64,000 nt of DNA, from the NCBI GenBank assembly GCA_021234155.1, contig JAJEKV010000042.1, positions 915,864 to 979,863 of the forward strand, written 5' to 3'. The translations under genes and the position numbers were made by a program. This document shows positions 11,146 through 22,328 of this stretch, in pieces (the stretch's first letter is position 1; every line of letters begins with the position of its first letter). Below the pieces are notes generated by a model. It was not told the DNA's origin, made no database searches, and worked only from the letters and a program-made list of their open reading frames with translations. Source of the DNA: Isoetes taiwanensis (lineage: Eukaryota > Streptophyta > Lycopodiopsida > Isoetales > Isoetaceae).

Positions 11146-13562
11146 AAAGGTGCATTTGCACTGTTTGCTTTAAAATTCATATAAAATCAAAGGTTCAATA
11201 ATCAGTCAAACCCTTCTTATATGTTAATATATAGCAGTCACATTGCATGGGAAAAATACCTAAAAATCTATTGGTCCCCATTCATGAGAGTTACACTTAG
11301 GTAAACCCAAGGGGTCAAATCCTGTTTCGCTACATGTTTAGATAAAGTAAAACTGTCTCAGTAAGATGATTTTTATGATTTTTTCATTATTTTTGTATTT
11401 TTCTACACGAGTTAGAGAGTAAGACACAAAAAGCGCACCTCAATCCGAGGTCCGAGAAGGGAGATAGGGTTGTTTGAACATGGCGGGGTCAAAAGCTGGC
11501 TGCTTGTCTTACGTGGAACCAATCTTTGGTTTCGAAAGTCGTTCCCCAAATCAAATCTCTAACTTTTGCAGGAAAATGAATTTTGACCCAAAATTTTGAA
11601 TATAAGTATTAGACAACTTGCTTTATCTAAGAAAAATGTCCATTAGCCTTGATGATGAGGTTTTGATTTTCTTTTTTTTTTCAATTACAAGTGAATGATA
11701 ACTTATGTCTATATAGGAGTAAAATGATTCAAAGTCATCCATAAAAAAATCACATTATGAAAGGTTACCACGATATGGAATCACCCAAAAAAACAAACAC
11801 ATTAAAAAAGCCATAGTGTTTGTTTTCAAGAAATCAAGAAAGGTTAGATATTACACGAAACCATTACCGGTCCACCTTCTTTTTAAAATTAAGAACTCCC
11901 TCATGTTAATCAATTTCGGTTTCAATTGCGGGATATAAGCACCTCATGAGCTAATCTATTCATTAAAAATAATCAATGCTCCCCGATCTTGAGGTTTAGC
12001 ATAAACTTTCTAGTGTTCATTCCAAGTTATCATTGTTAGAGTACAGCGTTCCATGGATTTCATAAACCTATGTATTGAATGGTGAACTCAAACTTGTATT
12101 TTTTATCTTCTCAAGTTGTGGAAGCAATGCAAAAGAATGAAAAACAAATATAAAAAGCTAGAACTATGAAAAATAAAGATAGACTGCTATGTCTGTTTCC
12201 CATAACCCGATTGGGTTCCGTGGACGTTAAAATTTTCTTCCTTCCTTCCTTCCATTCTTTGGTCCACATGGCTTATGATCATTCGAGAAGCCAGAACATC
12301 CTCATCTTAATTAGTTGGTTGCTAGAATTGCATTATTTAATGGTAAAGTTGAAGCACAAGCAAACTGAACCTATATTAATCTCCACCTACCCTTCCAAAA
12401 ATTATGTTAGAGAAAGTAGAAATTTGCCATATCATTGTATAAGTGACAAATGAACAATAAATAAAATTGGTAATCATAATTAGAGAGATTTAATTCTATA
12501 CCCAATTCGTTAATTGTGGACCATAATGGTCCATGCCCATTTATATTCAAATTTTACATATAGTAGTATGTTATTTTAACATCAAATTGGAGATCTATGT
12601 TGCCAATGAAGCTTGAACCCATAAAAATTATAGTCTATCATGAAAGACAAGCTAAAGTTACTATTATTATACCTAAAGTAGGAACTCCTAAGCAACAAAC
12701 ACGTGTACTAAGTTTATGATAGTAAAAAATAAGAAGATTTCATCGTGTGTTTTGCACTAAAACGATACAAACTATATTTTAAACTTCTATCACATGTTTC
12801 ATCAATCATGAGTTGAAAAAGAATGCTATCTTGCTTTAAAATATGGCAAGCCTAAGTACAAACCAGAAATGGTCCATGTCTATTTTAAATCAAATCTTGT
12901 ACATAATATGTTACTTTAACATGAAATTCAAGATTTATGTTGCCAAGGAAGAGTGACATTCATAAAAATATTGCCTACCATAAAAGATGAGTTTTTGTAT
13001 TATTACCTTAGCTAAACTCTAATTTTGTGTAGTGGCAACCACTTCTAAATGTAAAGAATACATGGTTATTCACCATATTTAAGTTCATAAAATTCTTTAC
13101 TATGAATGTATAAGTGGAATGAATGGGAGTGCATCATTTATTGCCTTTAGAAAGCTTATATATAAGTTTAGTTAAACCACATTAGTTCTATTTTTGTCCT
13201 GGATTCTGTATCGAATCTTCTTTAGTGAAAATTGAGATCAACATGACTTATAGACATTTCAAAAAATTATTAGACTATAGATCTTAGAGTTGACAACTTA
13301 TGGCCGCAAGTCTTATGTCAAAACTTGTTATAGTAAAGGAGAAACAATTCACAACCTCAAATTTTTTTTTGAGCTAAAAATGGTTTGACGACTTCATATA
13401 ATGCCATCTAATAGCAACGAAACATGAAAATATGTAAATCAACATGTTTTATCATAAAACGTAAATTATTTTCAATTTTAGAAACGTTTGGACCCCTTTA
13501 TGCTAGAAAGTTTGAAGAATGCAGTTCTGGCCTGGCGTAAAAACTGCTGAATTCAATGAGGT
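11146..13562. other. AT-rich sequence between two recombinase-like segments
   Basis: No exon is recognised apart from a repeat tail at 12197-12257. If the two coding blocks belong to one gene, this is an intron swollen by repeats. Otherwise it is intergenic. Confidence 0.4.
12190..12262 (+). repeat. truncated 3' tail of a dispersed retroposon-like repeat
   Basis: CCCATAACCCGATTGGG then TCCGTGGACGTTAAAA is followed by a (TTCC)n tract. The same string plus (TTCC)n tail occurs inverted at 61216-61300, and a diverged third copy is at 15771-15810. A conserved end followed by a simple repeat fits a non-LTR or SINE 3' end. Confidence 0.6.
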
Positions 13563-13819
13563 TTGGGCAATCACCACAACATATCAGTAAATCTATTGGT
13601 CATGAAATTCTCCATGGCCATAAAGAATCGAGTGAAGATTCCAAAAGTGGTGGTATCTTGTGAAATGGAAATTTATCTTGTTAGATACCTGGGTTTAACT
13701 GGCAGAGGGTATGCTGGACCAATTATGGTGGATGAACCCAGAATAGTTCCAGTAACAACTCTAGTGTTAAAAGAACTACCATCCTTGTCAGATTTCGGCT
13801 CAGCCAAATGCCTGTCAAG

Positions 13820-15116
13820 TTAAGTAAGTACGATATCCGCTTTGTGGCATTTCAAAGGCATCTTGAACTGCTCTTCTTCATAATGACTCGTGTCACCATC
13901 ATAATTCTTGGTTAACCTCTTGTTGTACTCAAGAAATTCTGATCCATTCTCCAAATCAACAACAAAATCTGATATAACCAGCTTGTGAAATTCATTCATA
14001 TCGTGAATGGCAAAACTGATGACATCATAATACAGAAATCTCCTCTACACACCCTTCGAATGATGTATCTGATGATCTACATCAGTAACAATGCCTTCTC
14101 ATCTACATAACCTATCTCGTCTACTTTTTTCCCCTTATAACATACACCTGGAATCCTCTTAGATCTTCTCATAGCCGCAATGCAGGCTAGGCGAGCTCTC
14201 TCAAAGATAGGATAAACCTTGATGTCAAACAGGGATTCTGGTACTCCACAATTTGCAATCCTGATCTCCTTCTCCTTTCTTATGGTTGCACCAAACTTAT
14301 GGAACAAATCCTGTAATCTGTAGCAGAAATCAAAGACAGAATTAAACTACAACCTAAACCTAAATAAAGAATCTAACTTAGAGTCAGCAACGAGCGAACT
14401 CTAGCAGCTCAAGGTCCTCAGTTTTCTTCTGTAAAGAATGTCCTGTAAACTTCCTCCATAGATTGAAACATTTTCTGGCCCATAATAACTTTGCAGCAGA
14501 CTTGGAATTACCATCGGCTTCTACTTCCGTTTTGAGCTCCTCATCGAACTCAACAAAAGGAACTCGTGAACCATTAGATAGAACAGTAGGAATTGCTGGC
14601 ACATGAACTATCTCAACCAGATGCACTAATGTCTTCCATATACTTTGATATGACATTCTCCCCAAATTCTGACACAGTCTCTGCCTCAAAATCACCTAAG
14701 CCTCACTGGATTATTCATCAACTATAAACTGACCAAAATTTATTGACTTCTTCTTCTTTTCCTTTATATCCTTCCTAATAACATCCTTCCCTATAACAGA
14801 ATGCAGAATCTTTGTGATTTCGGCAAGAACCAAAATGTAAAACATTAGAAAATAAACACGCAAGATAAATCTTTTAAGAATAGCACATATCTTTCTTTGG
14901 AGTATCTTCTTTAAGAAGACACATATTCTTGATGATCTTGCTTGTTTGCAATGTTTTTGGCTCAAGAAAGCTCTGCATATCCATAACATCCTCGCTGATC
15001 AAAGAAACTACTGATTCTGTCTTATCAATTTTAAAGCCTTCTTCACAAATATTATTGATATCTCTTAGAACTTGAGAATCTAGACCATTCAGAGTGAAAC
15101 TAGGTGTCGAATCCAT
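13820..15116 (-). pseudogene. uncharacterised multi-exon minus-strand gene relic, possibly the N-terminal part of the tyrosine recombinase
   Basis: Minus-strand coding blocks run in order. The first is 15116-14884, starting MDSTPSFTLNGLDSQVLRD. The second is 14790-14384, containing SIWKTLVHLVEIVHVPAIP and KLLWARKCFNLWRKFTGH. The third is 14307-14077, containing RKEKEIRIANCGVPESLFD and ending ..KKVDEIGYVDEKALLLM. The last, about 14045-13824, contains NEFHKLVISDFVVDLENG and EFLEYNKRLTKNYDGD. Frames differ and stops lie between blocks, so introns or decay separate them. The last block resembles the 'EFLEF..RQTKT' region that precedes the catalytic part in DUF3504-type recombinases, which would join it to the fragment at 10.8-11.1 kb. 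That link is inference. Confidence 0.4.
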
Positions 15117-15629
15117 GCCTAAACAACTCAACTTACCAAAATTTAGAACCACACCGAGACTCAAACTAAAAAAGACAAAAAAAACAAACAAGTGCTCGTC
15201 TCCTTGCCATTGCATCTTAAAAAACACAACAAATGCTACTTGATACATAAAAAATAGAAAGACTAATACTATTCAACAAGATTTTCAGACAAAAATCGAA
15301 GCATAAAGCAAATATTTAGCAAAAGCTAGTTGAAAACACGCTAGCTGTCATCCTAAGGTTAGAAAGAAGCCGGATCTTGTCCTAGTGCTAAAGACAGAAA
15401 AGAAAGAAGGCAGATCTTAATGCAAAATTTCTTCAGAAAGAGGCTATTATCTAGCTTAGCATGATGCAACACCTCGTATTAAACCTTCAAATCCATCAGC
15501 CCACCACAGAGGGAGCAAAACACCATGCCGCAGCACGAAGGCACTCATCAGACCTGCGGAAGAAAGGAGAAAAAAAATGATATCACTGCCCGATCAGAAA
15601 AGGAGGTAGGGCAACATTCGTGTTGCACC

Positions 15630-15725
15630 AATGTTACTTTCGGTGACATTTCGAGGAGTCAAAAGTGCTTCTGCCTAACAACATCGGCACTTTTTCCTCC
15701 TCGAAATGTCACCTAAAGTGACATT
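15630..15725. other. 96-nt near-perfect hairpin (miRNA-precursor-like or tiny MITE)
   Basis: Arms 15630-15668 and 15687-15725 (39 nt each) pair with four mismatches around an 18-nt loop. The arm core is GGTGACATTTCGAGGAG. Size and pairing resemble a plant pre-miRNA. No terminal target duplication was found, so a very short foldback element is the alternative. A second small hairpin (GCAACA..TGTTGC) lies just upstream at 15611-15626. Confidence 0.5.
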
Positions 15726-15770
15726 CCTGTATACATATTACATTCAATAGAAATAGAATAGACTAGATTT

Positions 15771-15905
15771 TTTATTGTCCACAGAGACCAATTGGCCTAT
15801 GGGACCCAAACAAAATGAGAGCCGCAAGCATATTACTGTCAGGATTAAAAAACCCCCGTCCCGAAGGGTTTTCAAGGGAAAAACCTTAGCAGTAATAAGT
15901 ATTCT
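15771..15905 (-). repeat. dispersed retroposon-like 3' tail, diverged copy
   Basis: On the minus strand it reads GGGTCCCATAGGCCAATTGG then TCTGTGGACAATAAAA, matching the copies at 12.2 and 61.2 kb with several substitutions. Like the 61-kb copy, a TTTTTAATC stretch lies 60-90 bp inward, so homology extends beyond the tail. Confidence 0.5.
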
Positions 15906-18002
15906 GGTCATTAGAGCTAAAATGGGGTCTCATGTGCGCCTCCTAAGGAGTTTCCAAAATTATATTTCATTTTCCACGTCATATTAGAGGTAGAGATGAA
16001 AGTATGATTTTCACACAAGCTAATATCTTTCCCAACCCTTCTGAATCTCTAAAATTGAAAGGGGTAGCATATTTGAACACGTGGTTAATAGGGTAGTTTA
16101 CCTGTATTTAATATCATTGATAACAAACAAGTGGCATAATACATCGCGCCACGTGTACTACAAGATCTTGAACATCGAGGTGGGGGTACTCGAGGTCGAC
16201 TCTTTCGAGGCCGATTTGAATCCCTTCACCGTTGGCGAATCCCAGGTATTGATACTGCTCCTAAAAAGGAAGCTTTTCCCATTGAAGAAAAGATAGAGCA
16301 TTCACGGTGAAATTGCTAGACACTCGGATTTTTTTTTCTTTCAAGTTTCCATCTCAGGCAGAAAAATTTTAGCATGTACTTCTATATCAGTAGCAGAAAT
16401 AAGTAGTTTGGTTGCCATGGTTATGCTCAAAACTTCCTTTGTCATATTCTTATGGGCAGCCTTGCTATTCTCATGTTGGGCATATAATATAGAAATCCTC
16501 TCAAAAAGCACTTCAAAATCTCCAGCTCTAAAGTCTCATGAGCATGCTTTGTCTCTCCTAGTGCTTTCATTGTGGCGCTGCTTGTGATAACTGGAAGTAT
16601 TTCTGACCCTGCAATAAAAAAGTATAGTAACAAGTTGTTTCTCTGTTATCAGATTACTTGTTCACATTGTACATAGCTGTAAATTGATATTTTATATGGA
16701 TCATATAGACTTTTCCTTTTTGCAGCAGTTGTTTTGCACATTCAGGACATGAAATGCTTGTACCCATCTTGCTTTAAACCCTCACTCTTTTGCAAGTGAC
16801 ACTGCGGCCCGACTTCCTTTCTGGCATAAGGGATTGCCAAGAGAGATGCTTGTCCTATTGCAGTGTATTGCAATTTACCCAACCTTGTCTAAAAGACCAT
16901 GAAAATGAAATATATCCTACTAATGTCATACAGTAAAAAAGTGCAATGCAATTTGGTTCCAAGCAGTTCAAAATTGAAAAATTGATAGTAAATAACAAAT
17001 GCAGTGCAATCTGCCATTGCCACGAAAGAGAGGAATCGTTGTGTTTGAATGGAATTACATGTTCAGTCACCTAAGTTTCAAAGCTTGTTTTCAGTTATCG
17101 ATCTTATGAATGCGCTCATTCAAGATATATGACAGTTTTGTGCATCTGTGAACCATCTAGGTAGTGACCCTATCCATGAAATACTTCTAATCTTTTGGAT
17201 AGACAAGTGCAAAAGGATGAAGCTCGAGGTCCTCATTAAGGTGATAAAGAGGTTCCAACATGTGGTGTGTTTGTGAAGATGCTTCCTGCTGCAGATTAGA
17301 ATCTGCAAAAAATTACGAAACAATAAATTGATTAAGCTCTCCAGATAAATGTTTATGCAATAAGCATTTTGAATGTCAGGACTTGAACCTGAATATCCAG
17401 TTCTTCTCAAAAAAAGAGGAAGAAATAAGAACTTGTTCTTGAAACTTCCAAAAAAACATAACCTGTTGATTATGTGCAATAAAAAAACAGTGCCTATAAA
17501 CTGCAAGCTTGATGGATCAAAATGTAATAGTTTTCCAGCATTATGATATAATGACATCTATGAAACCATATAAATTCCTTTCTCAATCCTATGCACCTGT
17601 AATACACTGGTAATGCTTTCTTGAGACAATGCATCAGTAAAATCTTAAGAGAAAATGCTAATGACTCAAGAAATGGAAACGAAGGTTTTGTGGAAAGTGA
17701 TTCCTTGCGCAGGCCTTGGGGATCATAAGCATGTTGTACATTACTCCTTCACTAGAATTGAAATGACTCTGCTTCACCCTAGCTTTCCAATCAACATGCA
17801 CATCATTTAAACAAGATCGTGTTTCATGCTCACTTGTCAGTTCATGCTGTATAATAATCCATAAGCCTATAGAAATGCTTAAATCCGCTCAGATGCCATC
17901 TTCATTCAAAATAACAATTTTAAGTTCAGAGGCAAGATTTGGCCATTTTGTTTACAAGCCGAGACAAAAACCTATATACAATATATATATATATATATTA
18001 AA
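15906..18002. other. intergenic sequence with weak coding hints
   Basis: A plus-strand stretch ending at CAG/GTATTG near 16247 (VYYKILNIEVGVLEVDSFEA in one frame) and minus-strand ORFs at 16442-16633 and 17120-17557 look exon-like, but I recognise no family. A (TA)n tract at 17981-17999 abuts the long repeat that follows. Confidence 0.3.
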
Positions 18003-20314
18003 AAAAAAAACCCAGTCCGAACTAGAATCCTAGACCTGACATCCGCCTTGGTCAATCCCTTGACGGTATTATCACTCTACTACTAGTCTGAGCCTTACTA
18101 GCATAGTGTCTTTTAATTTCTCGTCTTTAAATACTCTATCAGAAATTCACTATTGTATAGAACTTGTCAATCACTTTATACTGCTGTACTTTTTCATTTA
18201 CAATAAGTCATTAGAATAAGGTGGTCTTAGATATGTTTATATGTTTTTGAACCTTTAAACCTCACCACATTTGAACCTCATTGTGAATTATCCAGACCAT
18301 TGGTCAATAACTACTGTTTTGTATAGAAGCCTTTTGAGAAAAGCATTAGATCATTCTGGAACCTATCTGTTTTACTCAGCCAGATTGAATAATTTTATAG
18401 TGTTTCAACTAGATCTCCATAACCTAGGTTAAACTCACTACAATAGTGGTATTCATCAACCATGTCGGCTACCATAATGGGTACTTTTTCATTGTGGTTA
18501 GAGGTTTGTTAACACCAGCCAAACCAGAGCTAATGATTACCTTATAGTTACCACTTATCATTATGGATCTTCTAGTATTACTCTCAACTCGTTTTTCAAA
18601 CTTATGAACAGATGAATCTACAAGCATTGGTATGTCCATCTGTAGTTTAAACTGGATAATACAAATTTAAAACATATTTCCATATTACTGATATAAATAT
18701 GCCAGAATTGTTTTACAAAATTAGACCTGTGTCTTAGCTATTTCTGACCAGCAATATCTTTGAAAATGATATGTCATATCCTATATATTGGACCAATATT
18801 CTTATCTCAATAGATGTAACACATGTTAAATTTGGATTTGTCCTAGTCAAACATCCATAAAGTCTTAAAGGACAGAAATTATATCATCAGTTAAACCAAG
18901 TTGTAAAGATGAAAACATAAGAAATGTAACCCTGATATGTTAACCAGCCCATATGCTGCCGCAGAAAGAAGCACGTTGCTAAGTCTTCCTCAGAATGGAT
19001 CCGTCCTTCTAGCAATACCCAACTATTAAAGCAAAGGAGACAATGAGTAGAAAACCCCAGACTATGACCAAACAATACCCTGTTAGCATTAAAAATGGTA
19101 ACAAGGCAAGGGCCAAAAGGTACATTGGGGTTTTCAGCTCATCGCTGATTGCCCATTGTCCCTTTTGCCCTATTAGTAGGTTTTTGCTAGAATATTAATC
19201 ATAAATCTGAAATCTATACTTGTGGAGTCACAATCCTCGATCACATGTGTATGTGTATTTACATTCTAAGCATGCTTAGATCCCAAAATGTTCTTCAATA
19301 ATAAATAATCCTCTACAATGGAATATTTAAAAGCTGTTAGATCTTCTATAGCTATCATCATAACTATGCAAACAGTCCTCAATGTATTATTTCAGCATAT
19401 ATCTAGACATGCTTGCTTTGTAAAATGGATGTCTTAATGGCATAAAGATCATTGTTTTATTATCATATGATCCCTGTGAAAAGTAACAAAAGACCAATTA
19501 TTCTTTGAACACTTAACCTCTCACGGATTTATTAATGAAATTCGAAACCGGATCAAAAATATGTACTCTCTAAGAACACAATAAAAACCCGATCGAAGTC
19601 AAGATCTTCATCAAGCTCCTGAGTATCGTGCACTCTATTTGCTGCATGATATTCTTCTTGGCGCCTCTTGCCAGCTATCTTAGGGCTCCTCTGATAGCCC
19701 ATTCTATCATCCTTAAAGCTTCCGCCTCTTCTTAAGCCATAGCTACCTCTCGCCTCACGGAATCCATGCTCTTAACCGGTCTATCAGCTCTCAAAGCATA
19801 AGCGGCAAACTCCCGCTTCAGGTCTGCAATTTTTAACTCTTCCTCATCTGAACTAGATGTGTAACACCCATCCGAATCAAAGCCCATAATGTGGGCGCAT
19901 ATATCCAAACGATTTTTATTCTGGCATGCCTTGTGAAATCCTACCAAGGTATAAAATTTGGTCAGGTCGGCTTTTCCACCGTTTCTGGCCGCCACCATTA
20001 AATGCTAACCCTAAACCAAGGTTCTTTATTTACCTTATCCATTTATACATATCATATACGTATGTATGATGTTCACCTACTAACCTTTTAGAGGATAATA
20101 AATAACCAGTCGATTGGATTTCATAGAGTCTATGTCACAAGACCAGTCCATATATTTTTAATGATCTGCTTCATTTTGAACCCTTTACAACAAGTTTAAT
20201 TCCCAGTACCGTATAAAATAGACCATTATATTGTTATTTATACATTTTGAACACTGTCAAAGATGTGTGAAGTTAGAATAATATAGCAGAGCCACACATA
20301 TGCAATAAAAAAAA
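18003..20314 (-). repeat. long direct repeat, copy 1
   Basis: It runs from A8-CCCAGTCC to TGCAAT-A8 (plus strand). The stretch between the A tracts is 2296 bp, the same length as in copy 2. Differences from copy 2 are few and clustered, mostly at CTG or CAG triplets. On the minus strand its last 85 bp look tRNA-like (GGCTCAG..AGTAGAGTG, then AGGTCTAGGATTCTAGTTCG and a T run). Confidence 0.93.
19732..19998 (-). pseudogene. copy-1 version of the repeat-borne small ORF, frame altered at its C-terminus
   Basis: It is identical to the copy-2 ORF for about 80 residues from MVAARNGG, then diverges at the point where copy 2 reads SRGSRGSYGL. The change coincides with a CTG/CAG-type difference cluster near 19750 that shifts the frame. 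It may be real decay or a sequence error. Confidence 0.6.
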
Positions 20315-20469
20315 CCCTTCCACCTACCGTGGAATGAGGAAGAACGCACCTATAAAGGTAAAGATCTGTGACCATGGGGTTGGCTGACCCCCACTATCAC
20401 AGTAGGGGTTAAGCCTCATCCCATAATTGAAAAGCCTATTTAAAGCACATAGCATTGTTACCTTGAAGA

Positions 20470-22015
20470 TTAGTGGTTGAGGAACTCCAGCATGGTACAA
20501 CAGTCATATTGAAGCCCTGGAAAAGTGTTGTTGTTCACATACTGGCAAACAACTCTACTGAGTCCTTTATGATCAAAACCATTCTTTACGAATCCCATTA
20601 TGAGCAACTTAATGTCTTTAGCTGCTTCCCTGGGGCAAGAATTAATGTACATGTATGGTAGAACCTGCGAAACAATAACATTTATAGCCTGATAGTATGG
20701 TCTACAACTGGCAGCGTGTACATGCTTCAAGACTTTGAAAGGGAGGATATCTCTTTTGTCATACTTAACAGTTCTGAATATTCCATTAGCTCTACTCAAC
20801 ACTTCAATAGTAACATTGAGGAAATTGCCCTTGTATCCATATGTAGCAGTAGGGTCATTTGTAAATGCCATAACAGTTTCATCTTTGATCCCCAACACCT
20901 TAGTGTCATAAATTTGTATGTACATCAGTTATTTTTGGAGGTAGGTTCAGGATAACATCATATATGGATTGGACCATCCAATTAGGATTGACCTTCCCAG
21001 GAAAGAGATTGCAGAATTTCAGACATAAGGTTTTGGCAATATCAGGCCATATCTGGATGATCATATTTAGCCCTGATGTAACAATGTTTGAGAACTCTGT
21101 ATACACAGTCCCATGTGCGTTAGTGATCCACCTATAATCCTTTTTATGGGCCTTATATATCCCCAGTAAATATGGTAGTCTATCAGATATGCAATTAGCA
21201 TATGGAAAGATTTGTTCCATTTCATTTTGGACCTTCCAAATTATAGCAATCTGGTCTGTTATAATTATTCTGAAGTCACTGCTATTGAGTCTGTTGAGAG
21301 CCATTTCCCTCATATGTTTAGGGCATATAAATGCCGGGTTATTTGTGGCTTTATCAACCCCAGCCACATACATATATTTGTTAAGCCATTCGATGCTTTT
21401 GATAACCTTACTATCATTCAAGGGAAACTTTCTTGTATTATCCCTTTTGCAGGCTTTTTTGACAAGTTTAGCAGTCTTGTCAATAATAATGTCCATAACA
21501 TCACATTTTTTCTCATCTTCCAGATTAGGGAATGTATATTTATGAGCATCAAAAATGCTGTCAACAGTGGAAATTAGCTCATTTTTTAATTCCTCCCATA
21601 CCAGACATTTGTCTGGGATATGGTTCAAACCCAGCTGAAGCATCTTCCTTAATTGTATATTCTGTACTACACCACGATCAGTGGTCCTAATGTGGCCAAT
21701 GGTACTATCTATATAGTCTTTGAGCTGAGGAATGGAGCATGGACATTCGCCATCACCATCTTGTGCAAATATATAGAATGGTTTGTAGCATAGGTCTCTC
21801 AAGTTTTCAGTATATTTCCATGAGAACATGGTATCAGCCATGATACTGTCACCCGTGTTACCTAGAATTTCTATCATAGCACCATGGAAGATTTTTGGAA
21901 GGCACAAATTATCTAATATCTTGGATAAGAAAGTACAATGGACAATCCTTTTTTTTTATCTTTGGGCCCACTGTCTGTTAGATGTAGTCTTCCCAGTCCA
22001 TCCTTTTGCAGACAT
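20470..22015 (-). pseudogene. Penelope-like reverse transcriptase, palm core missing
   Basis: The frame opens at 22015 (MSAKGWTG), has one TAA near 21956, and runs to 20906. Recognisable parts in order are CPCS followed by GHIRTTD and QNIQLRKMLQLGLNHIP (N-terminal Penelope-like region), AGVDKATNNPAFICPKH (the DKG-type motif), and LPYLLGIYKAHKKDYRWI (the pKxHK..R motif). A +1 shift at about 20920 continues the protein as FLNVTIEVLSRANGIFRTV and ..SRVVCQYV, the RT thumb side. The roughly 130 residues with the catalytic Asp motif and YxDD are absent from the DNA, not hidden in another frame. No GIY-YIG endonuclease is visible. The copy cannot polymerise as it stands. Confidence 0.72.
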
Positions 22016-22044
22016 TTGATTCTCTGTTATATTTAGATATACAT

Positions 22045-22239
22045 TTAACAGAAAGTTAGTAAGCTGATATATTCTGTAAAATATGGGTATTGGGTAGATA
22101 GTATGGATAGCATCCATATAGGGTTATCCAGAACATCTGGATGTGTATTTAGCCAAATGGCAATAGTGGGTCCATAACTTAATGAGCCCCTATTTATAGT
22201 TAGAACAGTCCGATTAGAGTATATCTCTATAATGGGCAC
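22045..22239 (-). other. possible small exon between the two main ORFs of the element
   Basis: Minus-strand reading with IWLNTHPDVLDNPIWMLSI, preceded by an acceptor-like ATTATAG and followed by CTTTCTG/TTAAATG. It could be an exon joining the 529-codon ORF to the RT. Penelope-like elements with introns are known. The evidence here is only splice-like sites and open frame. Confidence 0.3.
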
Positions 22240-22328
22240 ACATGTAATGCATCATGCAAACAAGTGTAACAATAAATCATTATCATAAACATCAAGATTA
22301 AAATATCATGTAGTTTATGTATCGTACC

